A stretch of DNA of 64,000 nt from Sclerurus mexicanus (GCA_013396755.1 VWZF01007017.1:186001-250000); one strand, 5' to 3'; numbered from the stretch's first letter, positions 39,245 through 50,900 are shown. The notes: a model not told the origin generated them from the sequence alone. A program made the numbers and translations.

Positions 39245-42200
39245 GTATATGTGAGCTCTGTGAAGGGAAATGGCAGCAATGAATGGTAACAGGTGCCCAC
39301 AGGACAGAATGACGGACACAACCCAGATCTCTTCATCTGGAGATAGGATTTGATCAGTGTGTTCATGCTCCCTGCTTGACAAATGCAGGCTCTTCACTGT
39401 AGGCTACATATTATACATCACGGGTTTCCTGAAACTAGCCCCAGTTTGACACTGGGTTGTTGCAGAGGCTGTTTGAGAATTCAGTTAAAATGCAGTGATG
39501 CTGTGCTGTGAATTCAATGGCTAAGTCTTTTTACTTACTGCTTAAGAAGCATCTTTTCTTGTAGGTGTTAATTAAAGTCCATGCCTGCGGTGTAAATCCT
39601 GTTGAGACATACATTCGTTCTGGGACTTACGCCAGGAAACCAGCTTTGCCCTACACCCCAGGCTCAGATGTGTCTGGGGTGATCGAGGGTGTTGGGGAAC
39701 ATGTGACTGCATTCAAGGTATTTACACGTTGGACTTTAATTCACTATTGTTTATTGTATCCTCTTTGGGTGATTGCTGTGCTATTATACCTGGTTCTGTT
39801 CCTTATAATCATGTAATCTGTTCAAGTGGTGAATCCCCTTCACGGACTGGCGAAAGCACACAGTGGGATCCCACTGGTAAACCAGTCTACAGGTGGGACT
39901 GTGGGGAATGCTGTGACCTCTGAGAGCTCAAAGGTCTCAGAAGAGGCACTGCAGTCTATCTGCTTAAAGTGGTGACATTACGTGTACAAAAGTCAGGTTT
40001 TGGCATTGCAGAAATATTTGAGATTGGATGCTTCCTACTGGGGGTAATAATTTCATGCAGAACTGAAAAATTTTCTGGAAAAAGTTTTTTGGGAAATGGA
40101 GATTGCTGACTGATAAAGCCCCATTATGTATTTGTTGTTAAAACTGTTCAAATACTACATTGCTCTAGCCTAGTAATTTTACTTGGATTTCTCAGGGGGA
40201 AAGTCTCATGACCGGGAAAGGCAAATATCAGTTTGCTAAAAGATACCTATGACTTGTATATAGTTTTCAAATCTGTTCTGTTCAAGTCTCTAAATGGTTG
40301 GTTCCAAACAAATATAAAAATTGTAGTTAATTGTGTTGGAATTTCCTGATCTTGGAATTTATGTAACAATTTTGGGACACCTGAGCAATTTGGTTATCTA
40401 GATAGGAGGATCGTCTTTATTCATATTTTCTTACCAGCAGTTTGCTGTATCTGCTGTGTGTGCTTTTTGCTATCTGTGGCAATTGTGATGCTCTTGGCTT
40501 GAATAAGAGAGAGGTGTCTTTGGGTATATTAAGAGTATATGTTTTTCCACACTTAAACTAAATAATTTAGAAATATTTCTTTTGTAGTCATAAAAGCTTT
40601 TGAGGTTTTGCATTTGAAATCTGTGGATTTCAATGTGTTCAAGTTCATTAATGTTCATATTAATGAGACAGTAGGTTTGTGCGTTACACTGCAGAGTAGA
40701 GTTATAATTATGACACTTAGAATTAAGTATGTGGAATTATATGATTTGTATTGTATTAATAGTACATATCAGCATTTATAAAAATGTCTATGACAAATAT
40801 AATTGGTTATTTTTAATAGGAGAGCTGTTAGCAATAGCCTAAACCTCTGTGAATTGGTTCTTAATGTTTATTAAGGAAAAAGGGAAATGATTGATTTCTA
40901 TATGCTTTCTTCCTCTGTTCTAGAAAGGGGACAGGGTTTTCACCCTTGAAACAGTCTCTGGAGGATATGCAGAGTATGCAGTTGCTGCAGCCAACAGAGT
41001 CTTTCCTTTGCCAGACAAGCTGGACTTTAGGCAGGGAGCAGCGCTTGCAGTGCCCTACTTCACTGCTTACCGAGCCCTCTTCCAGAAGTAAGGCACCAAC
41101 TTCAGTTTGTGCACTTCAATATTTAAAATACCAAAGTTCATATTTTCATTGTCCTGTAAAATGGGGAGCTCAATGAGTGGGAATGTTTAAAACCCTTAAA
41201 TTTGTTACCCTGCTGGAATTGCCAGGTAATTGTGACCTAGAAGCCTGTGATTATGTTTTCCTGGTAAGTGTTTCTTCTGAAGAGAACAGACCTGGAAAGG
41301 CTTCATGTAATAAAATGTGGCTCCCTTTCAGTACTCACTGGTGTTTTAGCCAGGGAAGAAAAGGAGGAATAGTTCTAATTTCCTAATTAAGCAGCCAAGT
41401 GCTATGGAGCAGAGCCACTGCTTTCCTGGGACAGGGGAGGGTCCTGAGCTGAGGCTCAGTACCAGGGCTGTCACTGACTGCTGGCTGCACATTGCTTCAT
41501 GTCATCAATCACAGGGTTTATTTTGCCTCCTTGTTCTTCACAAAAAGGCTTGTGATACCTGTTTAACCATAAGTTGGAACAATTTGGAACATGAATGGGA
41601 ACATATATTGTAAACAATGCTGTGTGAACGATGATGTTTGATGTCAGTATCTGCACCCTGGTACTCAGTCAGTGTGTATGTACTGCAATCACAACACCAA
41701 TATTTCCTGTGTTGTTCACCCAGAGGCTGTGCCAAAGCTGGGGAATGTGTTCTGGTGCATGGTGCCAGTGGCGGGGTAAGTATTCCAAAGAGGCAGGTGG
41801 TAGGGAATGCTGCTCTCTGTCCTTGCTGTCTGCCTGGGATATGAGTTATGGTCATATTTAGGTCAATAAAGGGATTAGCAAATTAGGTTTTTATTTCAGA
41901 TACTCTGGGGTACACTTGCTTAGAGCAAACAGCATTATTCGCAATAACTGTGAGACTGCACAAGTGCTGGTGTGAGGTCCCCAGTTAGAGGGTCACACAG
42001 TGAACAGGTGGAAGTTGGTCTGGAAGCTTTGTAACAGGTCTAATTCAGGCAAAACTGATAGTAGAAAGCTGTAATTTTCCAATATATACAACTTGTTTTC
42101 AGTCCTCTGAGAAGGAATCAGTGGTGCAGGGCAACTATGCATTTCTGGGATGTTTTTACTCAAAAGCTGACAGCCAACTGCACAAGAAGAGACATGGATA

Positions 42201-44290
42201 AAGCTGTGACTGAATACTATGTGAAATTGCACTTAGAATTTTCTTTGGTTTTACATGACAAGCTAATTACAGATCTTTCTCACATATCATTCTAGTTTAA
42301 TTTATCTCCCACATTGCCCTTTCTTGCTCAGTTTCTGCTGATGTACCAAACAGCTGCTATGAATGGGCAAAGTTTCCTTAATTATTTGTTAGACAACAAA
42401 AAGATGAATTCAGATCATATTCTGAGATACTAGAATGGCGTTCAGCATCATTGCCTATTTCTTTTTACTTTCATAAACTAAATGTAGTGCTTCTAACTGA
42501 AGTGCAAAACTGGTAGGAGACACTGAGAATTTGCCTTAGAAAGAGATCATTTAATCTGTTTGTGAAAGGTGCAGAAGTGGTGTTAATAAAATTTGTGCCT
42601 GCAGATTTTCTTTGCAATGTCTAATGCTGGTATCAATAGTAGGTGATTCTGTGAAGACAAGAATTTCCCTGGCTTTGTATAAAAAATATATGGCTCAGCT
42701 TTAATAGATAGACAACATTCTACATCAATTTATATCAAATGCTGATAGCTACTAAAAAACTCAAAACTTTTTTCCATGCCTCTGTAAATATTTGTTCTTT
42801 TTTTTTGTTCTCTTTGGCTGGCTTTAAGATCCAAATTACTTATTATGGCTAAAACACATGTTACCAGACTAACTTTTAAATGGGGAAGTTCCAGGTTGCT
42901 GGTAGAATAAATAAAATTTCAAATGCTCAGAAAGACAGAGGTAAAATAGTTTTCTTTTTTCTCTTTTGTTTTTTTTATTTTTTTCTTCCCTCAGGTGGGA
43001 CTAGCAGCATGTCAGATTGCCAGAGCCTGTGGTTTGAAGGTTTTGGGTACAGCAGGAACTGAAGAGGGCATGAATGTGATCCTGAGAAATGGTGCTCACC
43101 AAGCTTTTAATCACAGAGACCCTAATTACATTGAGAGAATTAAGGTAGGCATGATGTCAGGGCTGGGGGATGCAGGTACTGAAAAATAAGCAGTTGTTTG
43201 CTGAAGATTTTAAGGGGGATTTATGTAGGAGCAATAGTGTACTGCCTTTTGAATTTCTACACAAGGTAAAACTTTCCTAGGCTGGGAAAGCAGAGCTTTT
43301 CTCGGAGGCAGTGTCATTTGGAACTTACATTCAGCAAATTCCATTGTGGGAGCACACCATAAGTCAGCACAGCAAAACATGCTACAGTTCAGCTCATTAG
43401 CTGTCAGCTGTAGTACAAAGGCTGTATTGAAAATTTGAATAACCTGTAAAATGGATGTGTCCTGTAGTATATGAAATAAACGGTGGTATCTGAGCACTGA
43501 AATCACATCCTGTGTCCTGTACAGGAATGCACAGGCCCGGGGGGAGTGGATATCATCATAGAAATGCTCTCCAATGTCAACTTGGATTCTGACTTGCAGC
43601 TGCTTGCCTGTGCAGGGAGAGTGATGGTGAGTGTTTGTGTCCCTGCCCAGAGGGTGGTGGTGAGTGTTTGTGTCCCTGAGCAGGGAGGTGATAGTGGGTA
43701 TTTGCGTCACTGCCTTAGTCTGTGCATTCAGCATCACAATTGAACAGCTCTTACTTTGGACTTGTTTGGGCAGGTTGTGGGCTGCAGAGGTCGCATTGAG
43801 ATAAACCCAAGAGACACTATGAGCAAGGAGTCAAGCATAATTGGAGTGAGTCTGTTTCTTGCGACTGAGGTGAGAAGCATTTCTGTTTTAAAGTATGCTA
43901 TGTTGACTTGTTCCAGCACTTCTCTACTTCAAGTTAAAATCCTTTGTAGGGATGAAAGCATCATTTCACTGTAACTAACCTGGTTGTTCATTCCTTTATG
44001 TTTTGAGTCAATCTCAGAACACGGTAAAATATTTTTGGGTTGTGGAATTTGGCTTAACGCTTGCATAAATTGTCAATGCTATTCTAAAATGCAAAGACCT
44101 TGTTGTAAACACTGTTTGTTATATGCAGGAGGAGAGGCAGGAATGTGCCACGGCACTCCTTGATGGCATAGAAGCTGGCTGGCTGAAACCCGTTGTAGGC
44201 TTGGAATATCCCCTGGAGAAAGTATCCAAGGCTCATGAAGACATTATTTGTAGCACTGGTGCGCGAGGGAAGATGGTGCTCCTTCTATAA
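39134..44290 (+). CDS. CRYZ: Quinone oxidoreductase / zeta-crystallin (CRYZ), eight coding exons, complete
   Basis: CRYZ is a cytosolic NADPH-dependent, zinc-independent quinone reductase of the MDR superfamily; it makes one-electron reductions of quinones, also binds AU-rich mRNA elements, and serves as a lens crystallin in some mammals. Coding exons are 39134-39244, 39565-39717, 40924-41087, 41724-41775, 42995-43144, 43525-43626, 43774-43869 and 44129-44290, all GT-AG and phase-consistent. They give 329 codons, the same as human. The N-terminal catalytic fold carries MRAVRVFEFGGPEVLK, HACGVNPVETYIRSG and PYTPGSDVSGVIEGVG; the Rossmann NADPH site is VHGASGGVGLAACQIA (about residues 145-160); the C terminus is GKMVLLL. 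The start at 39134 (gccATGg) aligns with the human start. In-frame ATGs at 39146 and 39155 are possible alternatives but give shorter N termini. It is divergent to TYW3, and ERICH3 follows in the same direction. Confidence 0.98.
39565..39717 (+). CDS. CRYZ: CRYZ coding exon 2
   Basis: 51 codons with V-L-I-K-V-H-A-C-G-V-N-P-V-E-T-Y and Y-T-P-G-S-D-V-S-G-V-I. The acceptor is tcttgtag and the donor aag|gtattt. Confidence 0.97.
40924..41087 (+). CDS. CRYZ: CRYZ coding exon 3
   Basis: Encodes K-G-D-R-V-F-T, S-G-G-Y-A-E-Y-A, LPDKLDFRQGAA and PYFTAYRALF. The acceptor is ctgttctag and the donor gaa|gtaagg. It ends after two bases of a codon. Confidence 0.97.
41724..41775 (+). CDS. CRYZ: CRYZ coding exon 4
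   Basis: A short exon of 52 bp encoding G-C-A-K-A-G-E-C-V-L-V-H-G-A-S-G-G, the first half of the NADPH-binding glycine loop. The acceptor is gttcacccag and the donor ggg|gtaagt. Confidence 0.97.
42995..43144 (+). CDS. CRYZ: CRYZ coding exon 5
   Basis: 50 codons, V-G-L-A-A-C-Q-I-A-R-A-C-G-L-K-V through Y-I-E-R-I-K, completing the glycine loop and the second Rossmann strand. The acceptor follows a long pyrimidine tract (cttccctcag); the donor is aag|gtaggc. Confidence 0.97.
43525..43626 (+). CDS. CRYZ: CRYZ coding exon 6
   Basis: 34 codons including G-V-D-I-I-I-E-M-L-S-N-V-N-L and A-G-R-V-M. The main donor is atg|gtgagt at 43627. A second, nearly identical donor lies 33 bp downstream (see 43627-43712). 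Confidence 0.96.
43627..43712 (+). repeat. Tandemly duplicated splice-donor segment in CRYZ intron 6
   Basis: GTGAGTGTTTGTGTCCCTG starts at 43627 (the exon 6 donor) and again, identically, at 43660. A degenerate third copy (GTGGGTATTTGCGTCAC) starts at 43694. The period is 33-34 bp. Donor two would extend the exon by 33 bases with no stop codon. Confidence 0.85.
43774..43869 (+). CDS. CRYZ: CRYZ coding exon 7
   Basis: 32 codons, V-V-G-C-R-G-R-I-E-I-N-P-R-D-T-M-S-K-E-S-S-I-I-G-V…. The acceptor is gtttgggcag and the donor gag|gtgaga. Confidence 0.97.
44129..44290 (+). CDS. CRYZ: CRYZ coding exon 8 and stop
   Basis: 53 codons and TAA, encoding G-W-L-K-P-V-V-G, Y-P-L-E-K-V and the C terminus G-K-M-V-L-L-L. 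The acceptor is ttatatgcag. The 3' UTR follows directly. Confidence 0.97.
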   Translation, partial: EERQECATALLDGIEAGWLKPVVGLEYPLEKVSKAHEDIICSTGARGKMVLLL

Positions 44291-44365
44291 AGAAGCACCT
44301 TTCTTCATTTACTTCAGAGCTGCCCTAACTGCACCTTTGCGTACATGGTTCACTGAATGTAGGTT

Positions 44366-44724
44366 AATAAACATACATTTGATCAGGTTGGACAGTAGCA
44401 GAAAATGCTCACTTACATGAACTAATTAACAATCTGTTTCTTTTTGTAATGAGCAGAGTTTCATTTACTGTAAAGTAATAAAGCTTTTTTGACTGATGTG
44501 TAAATAATAAATTTTCTCTGCTGCTGCTGATGCTGCAGGGGAAGGTAGAGTTTGGTATCATGCTGTATGTGAAGGCAGAGTGAGGCCACTGTAGGTGGTG
44601 CAGGATGAAACTGCTTACAGATACACAAAACTAAATAACTCACTGTGTGCATTAATTAGAACTGTAAATTCTTTTAGGCACAAAATCTGTCTTAAATTTT
44701 GTCACACAATTTACTTGAAATAAA
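44366..44724 (+). terminator. CRYZ: CRYZ poly(A) signals
   Basis: AATAAA occurs at 44366-44371, 44477-44482, 44506-44511 and 44719-44724, all within 450 bp of the stop. Any of them could end the mRNA. Several in tandem suggest alternative polyadenylation. Confidence 0.6.
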
Positions 44725-47180
44725 AGCTTTTGCTGACGTAATAGTTCACTTTCCAGCTCAAAAGATGGGCAGAATCTGTCAAACATGAATTGTTTGGAGC
44801 AGACGCAGTTCCACTTGGCTGTGCCTGCCTCAAGGTCTGAGGTGACAGTGTCCTTCCTGGCTTATCCACAGGGACTGTCATTCTGGAACTGACTGATGAT
44901 AGTGATTCCTGGATGGTAAATGGCTGGTCATGAGGATTTCAGTTCTTCCTGTGACCTTTAGTAAAGTCTTCTGGGTCCCTGGCTGCCTGGAGAGCAGGGC
45001 TGCATGGCTCTTGTGGCATGGAGACTTCCTGTGGAATTCCTGAGCCCTATTCTCTGGAATGGGCAGGGCACAGCCTCAGCACTGGTGCTTGTGTTCAGGT
45101 GTCAATGTGGGGTAACTGCCATCACACTGAGTCATTTTATTGTGTCTTTTTCTCACGAACCTTAAATCCATTGCACAACAGATGGTTTTGCCAGGGAAGA
45201 AGATGGAATGTTTCTAGAGTTAAGGATTTCAATCTAGTGTTTCAGTGAGTGCTTTTGGAGAGCTGTTGCAGGGAGAAGGATGAAGTTGGCTCAGCTGTGG
45301 GATGGCAGTGATGTGGTCTCTTCCTTCCTGTCTGCCTGGGTGCAGTGGGATCCTCCCTCCCTCCCTCCAGGCTGCCCCAGGGGAACAGAGCTGTTTTCCT
45401 TGTTTCCTTGTTTGCACCTTTTTTTTTTCTCCTTTTATTTTTTTTCTCTTCTTTTTTGTCCCACAGGAGTAGGGAGCTGCATATCTATGTGAAGGTTTAA
45501 GAGTGATTTACCTGGTGTAAGTGATGTGGGTAGGTAGTTATTCAGCTGCTGACTTCCTATTCACTGGGGCAGAATGCAGCCTGAGCAGTGATGGTGTGTT
45601 TGGAACCTGCTATTACTCTTGACAATGCTGTTAGAGAAAGTAAAACACCTTTTAATATTGAAGTACTAAATAGGGTTAAAAGTAATGGTTAACAATGGAT
45701 GTGATCATTGAGATTATGTGCATATAAAAGCAGACATTTTCCCTATACTCTGTGTTTAAATATTATGTTACTTTTAATTCAGCCTTTTAATTTAGTCAAG
45801 GGGTATTACATGAATGGGAGGCTGATGGTTTGCAGTGATTTCTTTCTTGCTTAGTGCTGCTTCTGCATTGTGGCTGATGTTTAGAGGTGAAATTCAGAAC
45901 AGTTCTCTGGTCTGTCCTCATTTCTGCTGTCCCCAAGGGCCGTGTTTGTCACAGGGTTTGTCACCAGGTGTCAGAGCAGTTCTGTGTTATCACATTGCAT
46001 CTGCTCTCTGCCAGGTGATGTGGCAGAATGGCACAGCAGGACTGAGACTGACTTCTGAAGGAATGTCTGACGTTTATTCTTCCGTCTATTTCAGATGTAC
46101 AAATGGAAGGGGTTGTTTTAATTTTGGAAAAAGTAGTGTGAATAGAACTAATGATGTAAGACTGAGGTGTGTCTGATCTGTGCAAGCTACCCATCTAGAG
46201 AATGTCAACATGGAGAGCACTTGGTTTGGCTTTCTTTTTGGGACATGCTGCCTGTTGGCAGTGCAGAAAAGGATGGGGACCTCAGACAATTGAATTGGGC
46301 AGAATAACTCAGTCAGGTTGTTGAGTAGCTTCTCCTGATTTGATTGGATGGGATTTTGGAGGCAGTGGTTCCCAGTGACTGCCTGCTTGGTGCTGCCGTG
46401 GGTGGTTGGAAAGGTTGCACAGGCTCTTGTGTTGGTGCTGGCCTTGGCATCTGCAGGAGAGGTTTGGGGTTCAAAGCAAGGAGTCTGGAAACTGATGTTC
46501 TATGTGTTTCTGAAACAGAAAAGAGTGGAATTGTTCTGAAAAGCAGCTGCTCTTGGTTAATCTCAGTGTGCCCGAAATAAATGCTGCCTATGCCTCTAGT
46601 CATTAAAAATGCCATCCCCTCTCCACTGCAATTGTCCCGTGTCTGTTCCTGACTTCTTCCTGTGCTGCAGTATGGTACAATAAATTGAGACTTTAATTAA
46701 AGGGTTGGAAAGATAAAATATCAAGAGAATACTGATGTGCTTAAGAGTTGCTTCCTTTACAGAAGGCAGATCAATATTGAGTGTGGGTGGATCATGCCAC
46801 AGAAGGCCTGAGGGTGGTGAAGTCCTTTAACATTGTGGAGTAGGTGCATCATGGGAGAAGGTTGTCCCTGCTCTTCCACAGGGATCTCTGCTTGGAGCAG
46901 CCACTTTGTGGGCCCTGGAAGCATCACCTGTGAGTTTGTTCTTCAACTGGGACTCAAAAGAAAAGCAGGAAGCGGAGAAAAACAGGAGCATGGAAGTGTG
47001 GTTGTAGCTCCGTTATTTCCGTAAATCAGGCAGCCATCCCCATGCACACTTCGGAGCTTCCTGTCATCTGTACTGAGAGATGGAAATCAGGATTGGTATC
47101 GGAAATACATCCCGTCACTTTGTGCTGCATTTTTAAGTTCATGGGTCTGTGTTGTTGAAAAATGCCTTTCCCATACTATT
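44725..47180. other. CRYZ-ERICH3 spacer, no gene seen
   Basis: No recognisable coding exon. It contains a pyrimidine-rich stretch at about 45395-45462. Open frames here are short and unrelated to known families. Confidence 0.5.
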
Positions 47181-47290
47181 CTTCCCCCCCCCTTTCCTTT
47201 TTTTACTTTTCTATTTTTCTTTTTTAATTTTTTTCTTTTCCTTTCTCCCTTTCCCCCTCTCCCCCTTTCCCTCTTTTCCCTTCCCCTGCC
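47181..47290. repeat. Long polypyrimidine tract
   Basis: About 110 bases of almost pure C/T on the plus strand, with C-rich and T-rich blocks. It sits just upstream of the CR1 copy and the ERICH3 promoter. Tracts like this can form triplex (H-DNA) structures; that is general knowledge, not shown here. Confidence 0.85.
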
Positions 47291-47318
47291 CTGGGAGCCC
47301 AACATTGCTGCAGCATGG

Positions 47319-47820
47319 GTGTCCCACAGTCCCATGACTGGCCCAGGGCTGTCCCAGGTACCCTGGGGACACGTCTGGAGGGCTGTGTCCCCTGGGCTTC
47401 TCAGGACAACAAAGACAAGGAGCAACTGGAGAGGCTCAAGCGGAGGTCACAAAGATGAGGGGAGACTGCGGGAGCTGGGCCTGGGAACACTGAGAAGGGA
47501 TTTCATCAATCCATATAAACACCTCCAAGGCAGGTGCCAAGAGGATGGTGCCAGACTCTTCAGGACAGGACGTGGACGAGCAATGGCCATAAACCAAAAC
47601 ACAACAAGTTGCCCGTCAACATGAGGAAGAGCTTTCCACGGAGCTGGCAGAGCACTGGAACAGCTGCCCAGGGAGGGTTTGGAGTCCCCCTCTCTGGAGA
47701 CATCCGAAACCCACAGGGACGCTGTGACACCTGTTCCAGGTGACCCTGCCTGGGCAGGGGGCTTGGACTGGATCATCGCCCCAGCTCTCTTGCATTCCCA
47801 ACAATTCTGGGATTCCGTGA
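47319..47820 (+). mobile_element. CR1 LINE 3' portion, sense orientation, abutting the ERICH3 promoter
   Basis: Recognisable CR1 segments in order are 'ctgtgtcccctgggcttctc', 'aggacaacaaagacaaggag', 'ggtcacaaagatga', 'gggagctgggcctg', 'aagaggatggtgccagactc', 'catgaggaagagctt', 'agagcactggaacagctgcc', 'ggcttggactggatcatc' and a terminal 'attctgggattccgtga'. It has internal deletions. Its 3' terminus is about 128 bp from the ERICH3 start codon. Confidence 0.92.
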
Positions 47821-47886
47821 CGCGGCGGGCGGGGGGCCGCCTCCCCCCCCCCCCCNCGGAGCGCCGACTCCCTCCCTCCCTCCCTC

Positions 47887-47901
47887 CGTCTCCTGGCGAC
47901 G
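47887..47901 (+). promoter_or_regulatory. RFX X-box-like near-palindrome
   Basis: CGTCTCC-T-GGCGACG has two 7-base arms that are reverse complements with one mismatch. It resembles the RFX X-box (GTNRCC, short spacer, RGYAAC), which controls many ciliary genes. It lies about 48 bp upstream of the ERICH3 ATG. Binding is inferred. Confidence 0.4.
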
Positions 47902-47948
47902 CCCGGGACGCGGCGGCAGCGCCGGTGCCGCGGGCAGCGCTGAGAGCC

Positions 47949-47968
47949 ATGAGCGTTCCGCAGCCCCG
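47949..47968 (+). CDS. ERICH3: ERICH3 coding exon 1
   Basis: ATG in context gagccATGa encodes M-S-V-P-Q-P and two bases of an Arg codon, then donor ccg|gtgagt. The tiny first exon and its phase fit exon 2, and the human protein also begins M-S. Confidence 0.85.
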
Positions 47969-50900
47969 GTGAGTGGCGGGGGCCGGGGGGCTCCGGGCAG
48001 CCCCGGGCGCGCCCGCAGTCGCTCCCGGCCTTCCAGCTCTGCGGGAGCAGTGCCAGGGCCGGGACCGGGGACCGAGGGCTGCGGTGCCCCGGCCGACCCC
48101 GCACACCCCGGCTCTCCGTGCGGGAAACGCGTCCCTCGGCGCAGGGGAGGGAGCCGCGGGCAGCGGGGCCGGGGACTGCGGGGGATCCGCTTGTTGAGCT
48201 GCAGGCCGTGAGTTCAGAGAATCCAGACTTCCCCGAGCTGATAGAAGGGGCAAATAGTGAGAAACAGAATCTCCGCGGGTTTCCATGACAAAATTTGGCA
48301 CATCCTGACGTAGTGGGTGATGCTCTGAGTAAAGAAGCGACGATAGGAATTGCTCGTGGCCTCACAAGAAATCAGGAGCAGAACAGGTGTCCTTTGGGTC
48401 CCGGGTGCGTGTCTGGCTGTGTGGTTGAAGGCTTCCTTAGGGAGGGAATAGCACACAGATGCCAGGTAGAGAGCACAGGGGCCACGATCCCTGTGACTGT
48501 GCCAATCGATTACTGACACCTTGGTGCTCTTTCAGGTCATTTATTTGGTGATCACTGATTTAATTGCACTGTGAAATATTAACTGTGAAGATTTGATTTG
48601 CAAAACATGTAGGATGCCTGCTGTGGCTTTGCCTTGTTATCCTTCCAGCCAAGTAATAGCAGTCATGCAAATCATCATGATACACAGCACTGGCTCTGAG
48701 CATAGTGCTTTGGGTAAGCTGAGAACAAAGGTACTGTTAGTAGTGGCAACGATCATAGCATCATAGAATTCTAAATATCTGTAAATATAAAATTACTGTC
48801 CTGACAGTGACATTTTGTCACTGGCTGTGGTGCCAGAGAAACAAACGTGACACATTTTAATGAGAACTTCAGACCTACTCTTAGAAACTACAGATCAGTC
48901 AGTCTAGGTTCTGTGCCAGGAGAGTTGTTTGCAATTCTAATAAAACCCTAGCATTTTTGGAGAGAAGAATGAACTGGATAAATGGGCAGAGAAATAGGAG
49001 TCCCAGGAGTACCAAAAAAGGGATGTGATGGCTGCAACACACAGGCTTTATAGAGGTGACTAAGGCTGGTGCTTTTGCTTTGCCGCGTGTTTTCCTAACA
49101 TGAATTTTGTCAGTTCTGCACTTCTGCCCATTAGAGAGGTTTCAGAGGTGATGTTTTTGTGTGGTACTTATATATTGGAATCTGGGAGAAAACTGCTCAG
49201 ACAAGAACTTCTGTTCCCCTTTTGTTGATGCCACATGCAGGAACAGAGACCAAATGGGAGCAGTGTTTGCTTTGTGGTGTGTCCCTGCCCATTCCCGAGG
49301 CACTGTCGGTGACAGTGTCTGTGGCCGAAGAGGCTCCAGGGCTGGTGTAAGGGCTCCTCCAGGCAGCATGGCAAACCCCAGTGGGTCCTCTTGCATTCTT
49401 TCCAGTGCTTTAGTGGGCTTTGGTTCAGACCAACACATTTCCCTATTTCCTCCAATGCCTCCTTTGAACTCTGAATGTGATTCAGCGTTTTCAAGGATCA
49501 GATTGTTTATAATTTAACTGAGAAAATACCTGTACCGAGATATCTGTGCAACAGAAGTTGCCACATCACTGTGCTCAGGTGGGAGCTGCATTTTAACTAG
49601 TTATGTGGTTTAGCAAATCTTATATGCAAGGAAGTGAATGAAAAGGAATCAGACTGAGTTTCTCCTCTGCCTTGACATGCAGTTGCCAGGTGATACCATT
49701 AATTGGTACTTAGCACAATTGGTGGAATCTGGTGGTTTCAAATGCAAACTCTGGATTAAAAAGGTAGCATAGAACAGTTGCTAAAGTACCAGTGCTTAAT
49801 CAACAGGCGTAACAAGGTAAGCTACATTGCTTGTTTGTTTAAAGTTTAATTTATTGTTGGCAGCTACCTGTGAGGTTATTGTGAAACCCCACATAGATTT
49901 CTTATAAATGCATGATCTCTATTTTTAAAAGAAACTTTTCTTTCTTGAGTATGTTTTTGTGTGTGGCAGCTCAGCCTGGCAATAGACATTTGACTAAATT
50001 ATCCAACTGAAAGGGATATAATAGAGGTATAGTGGCATTTAAATCTACAGCCAAAGAGAACAAAAAAGATCAGTCTCTTGTTGTGTAAGTAAAGCACATC
50101 CTGCCCAGAGAGCCCAAAGGTCAGGCTGAATGTATTATGCAAGATATACCTGAGTGTGTAAATTGTACAAATGTGAATGGATTTAGAGTATTACACACTG
50201 CAGCCTACTATCACTGAATTTGTTATTTGTCCTGTTTTACAGAGGGGGAAGTAAGATAGAATTGTGCTAAGAACTGTTTAAAAACATACCTGCTAATTAT
50301 GGATGCTTGAGTTTTTGTGTTCAACACTCACATCTAAGGTTTAGTTTTTGGGAAGTCTGATCTTTGGTAGCTTGATGATTGGGGTGAGACCCTGGCACAG
50401 GTTGCCCAGAGAAGCTGTGGCTGCCCCATCCCTGAAAGTGTTCAAGACCAGCTTGGAGGGGGCTTGGAGCAACCTGGTCTATGGAAGGTGTCCTTGCCAC
50501 CAAAAGGTCCCCCGCAGAGTCACTGGGGAGCTGAGTCTGTGCAGCTGGAATCCAGCTCCAGGTATTGTGCGGCACTGCCATGCCCAAGATCAGGGTGTAT
50601 CATCCCAGGGGGCTGCTGTGGGAGCCCATGGTGGTGGAGGCTGTTGGGACTGGGCCTGTCAGCCTGTCAGTGGTTCCACACTGAGCTGCTCTGCCTTACA
50701 TACAACTCACTTGTTTATGATACAAATTTGGTTGAGACCAAAAGATGTTGCTTTTACATAATCTAATGGGCATTTATCTGACCAAATAGGTGTGATTCAC
50801 CAAGGCAGAATTTTGTGCAGCAAATTATTGGGTAGTTCTGTTTAACTTAAACTATAATGATTTGCCAGTCAAGGAGATTATAAACATCAGTATTGATTTT

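Larger units (their letters stand above)
47821..48200 (+). promoter_or_regulatory. ERICH3: GC-rich ERICH3 promoter / CpG island
   Basis: CpG density rises sharply exactly where the CR1 ends and continues past the first exon into intron 1. It includes a 13-base C run ending in an N (47843-47856), a CTCC array (about 47869-47887) and an RFX X-box-like site (47887-47901). The transcription start must lie in the ~130 bp before the ATG or inside the CR1. Confidence 0.7.

Noticed and set aside
47447..48301. 284-codon minus-strand frame
   Set aside because: It runs antisense through a CR1 copy and the GC-rich ERICH3 promoter and crosses an N. High GC removes stop codons by chance.
48756..48790. 'catagcatcatagaattct', similar to a reversed CR1 end
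   Set aside because: Too short, and the expected continuation (ggttggaa…) is absent.
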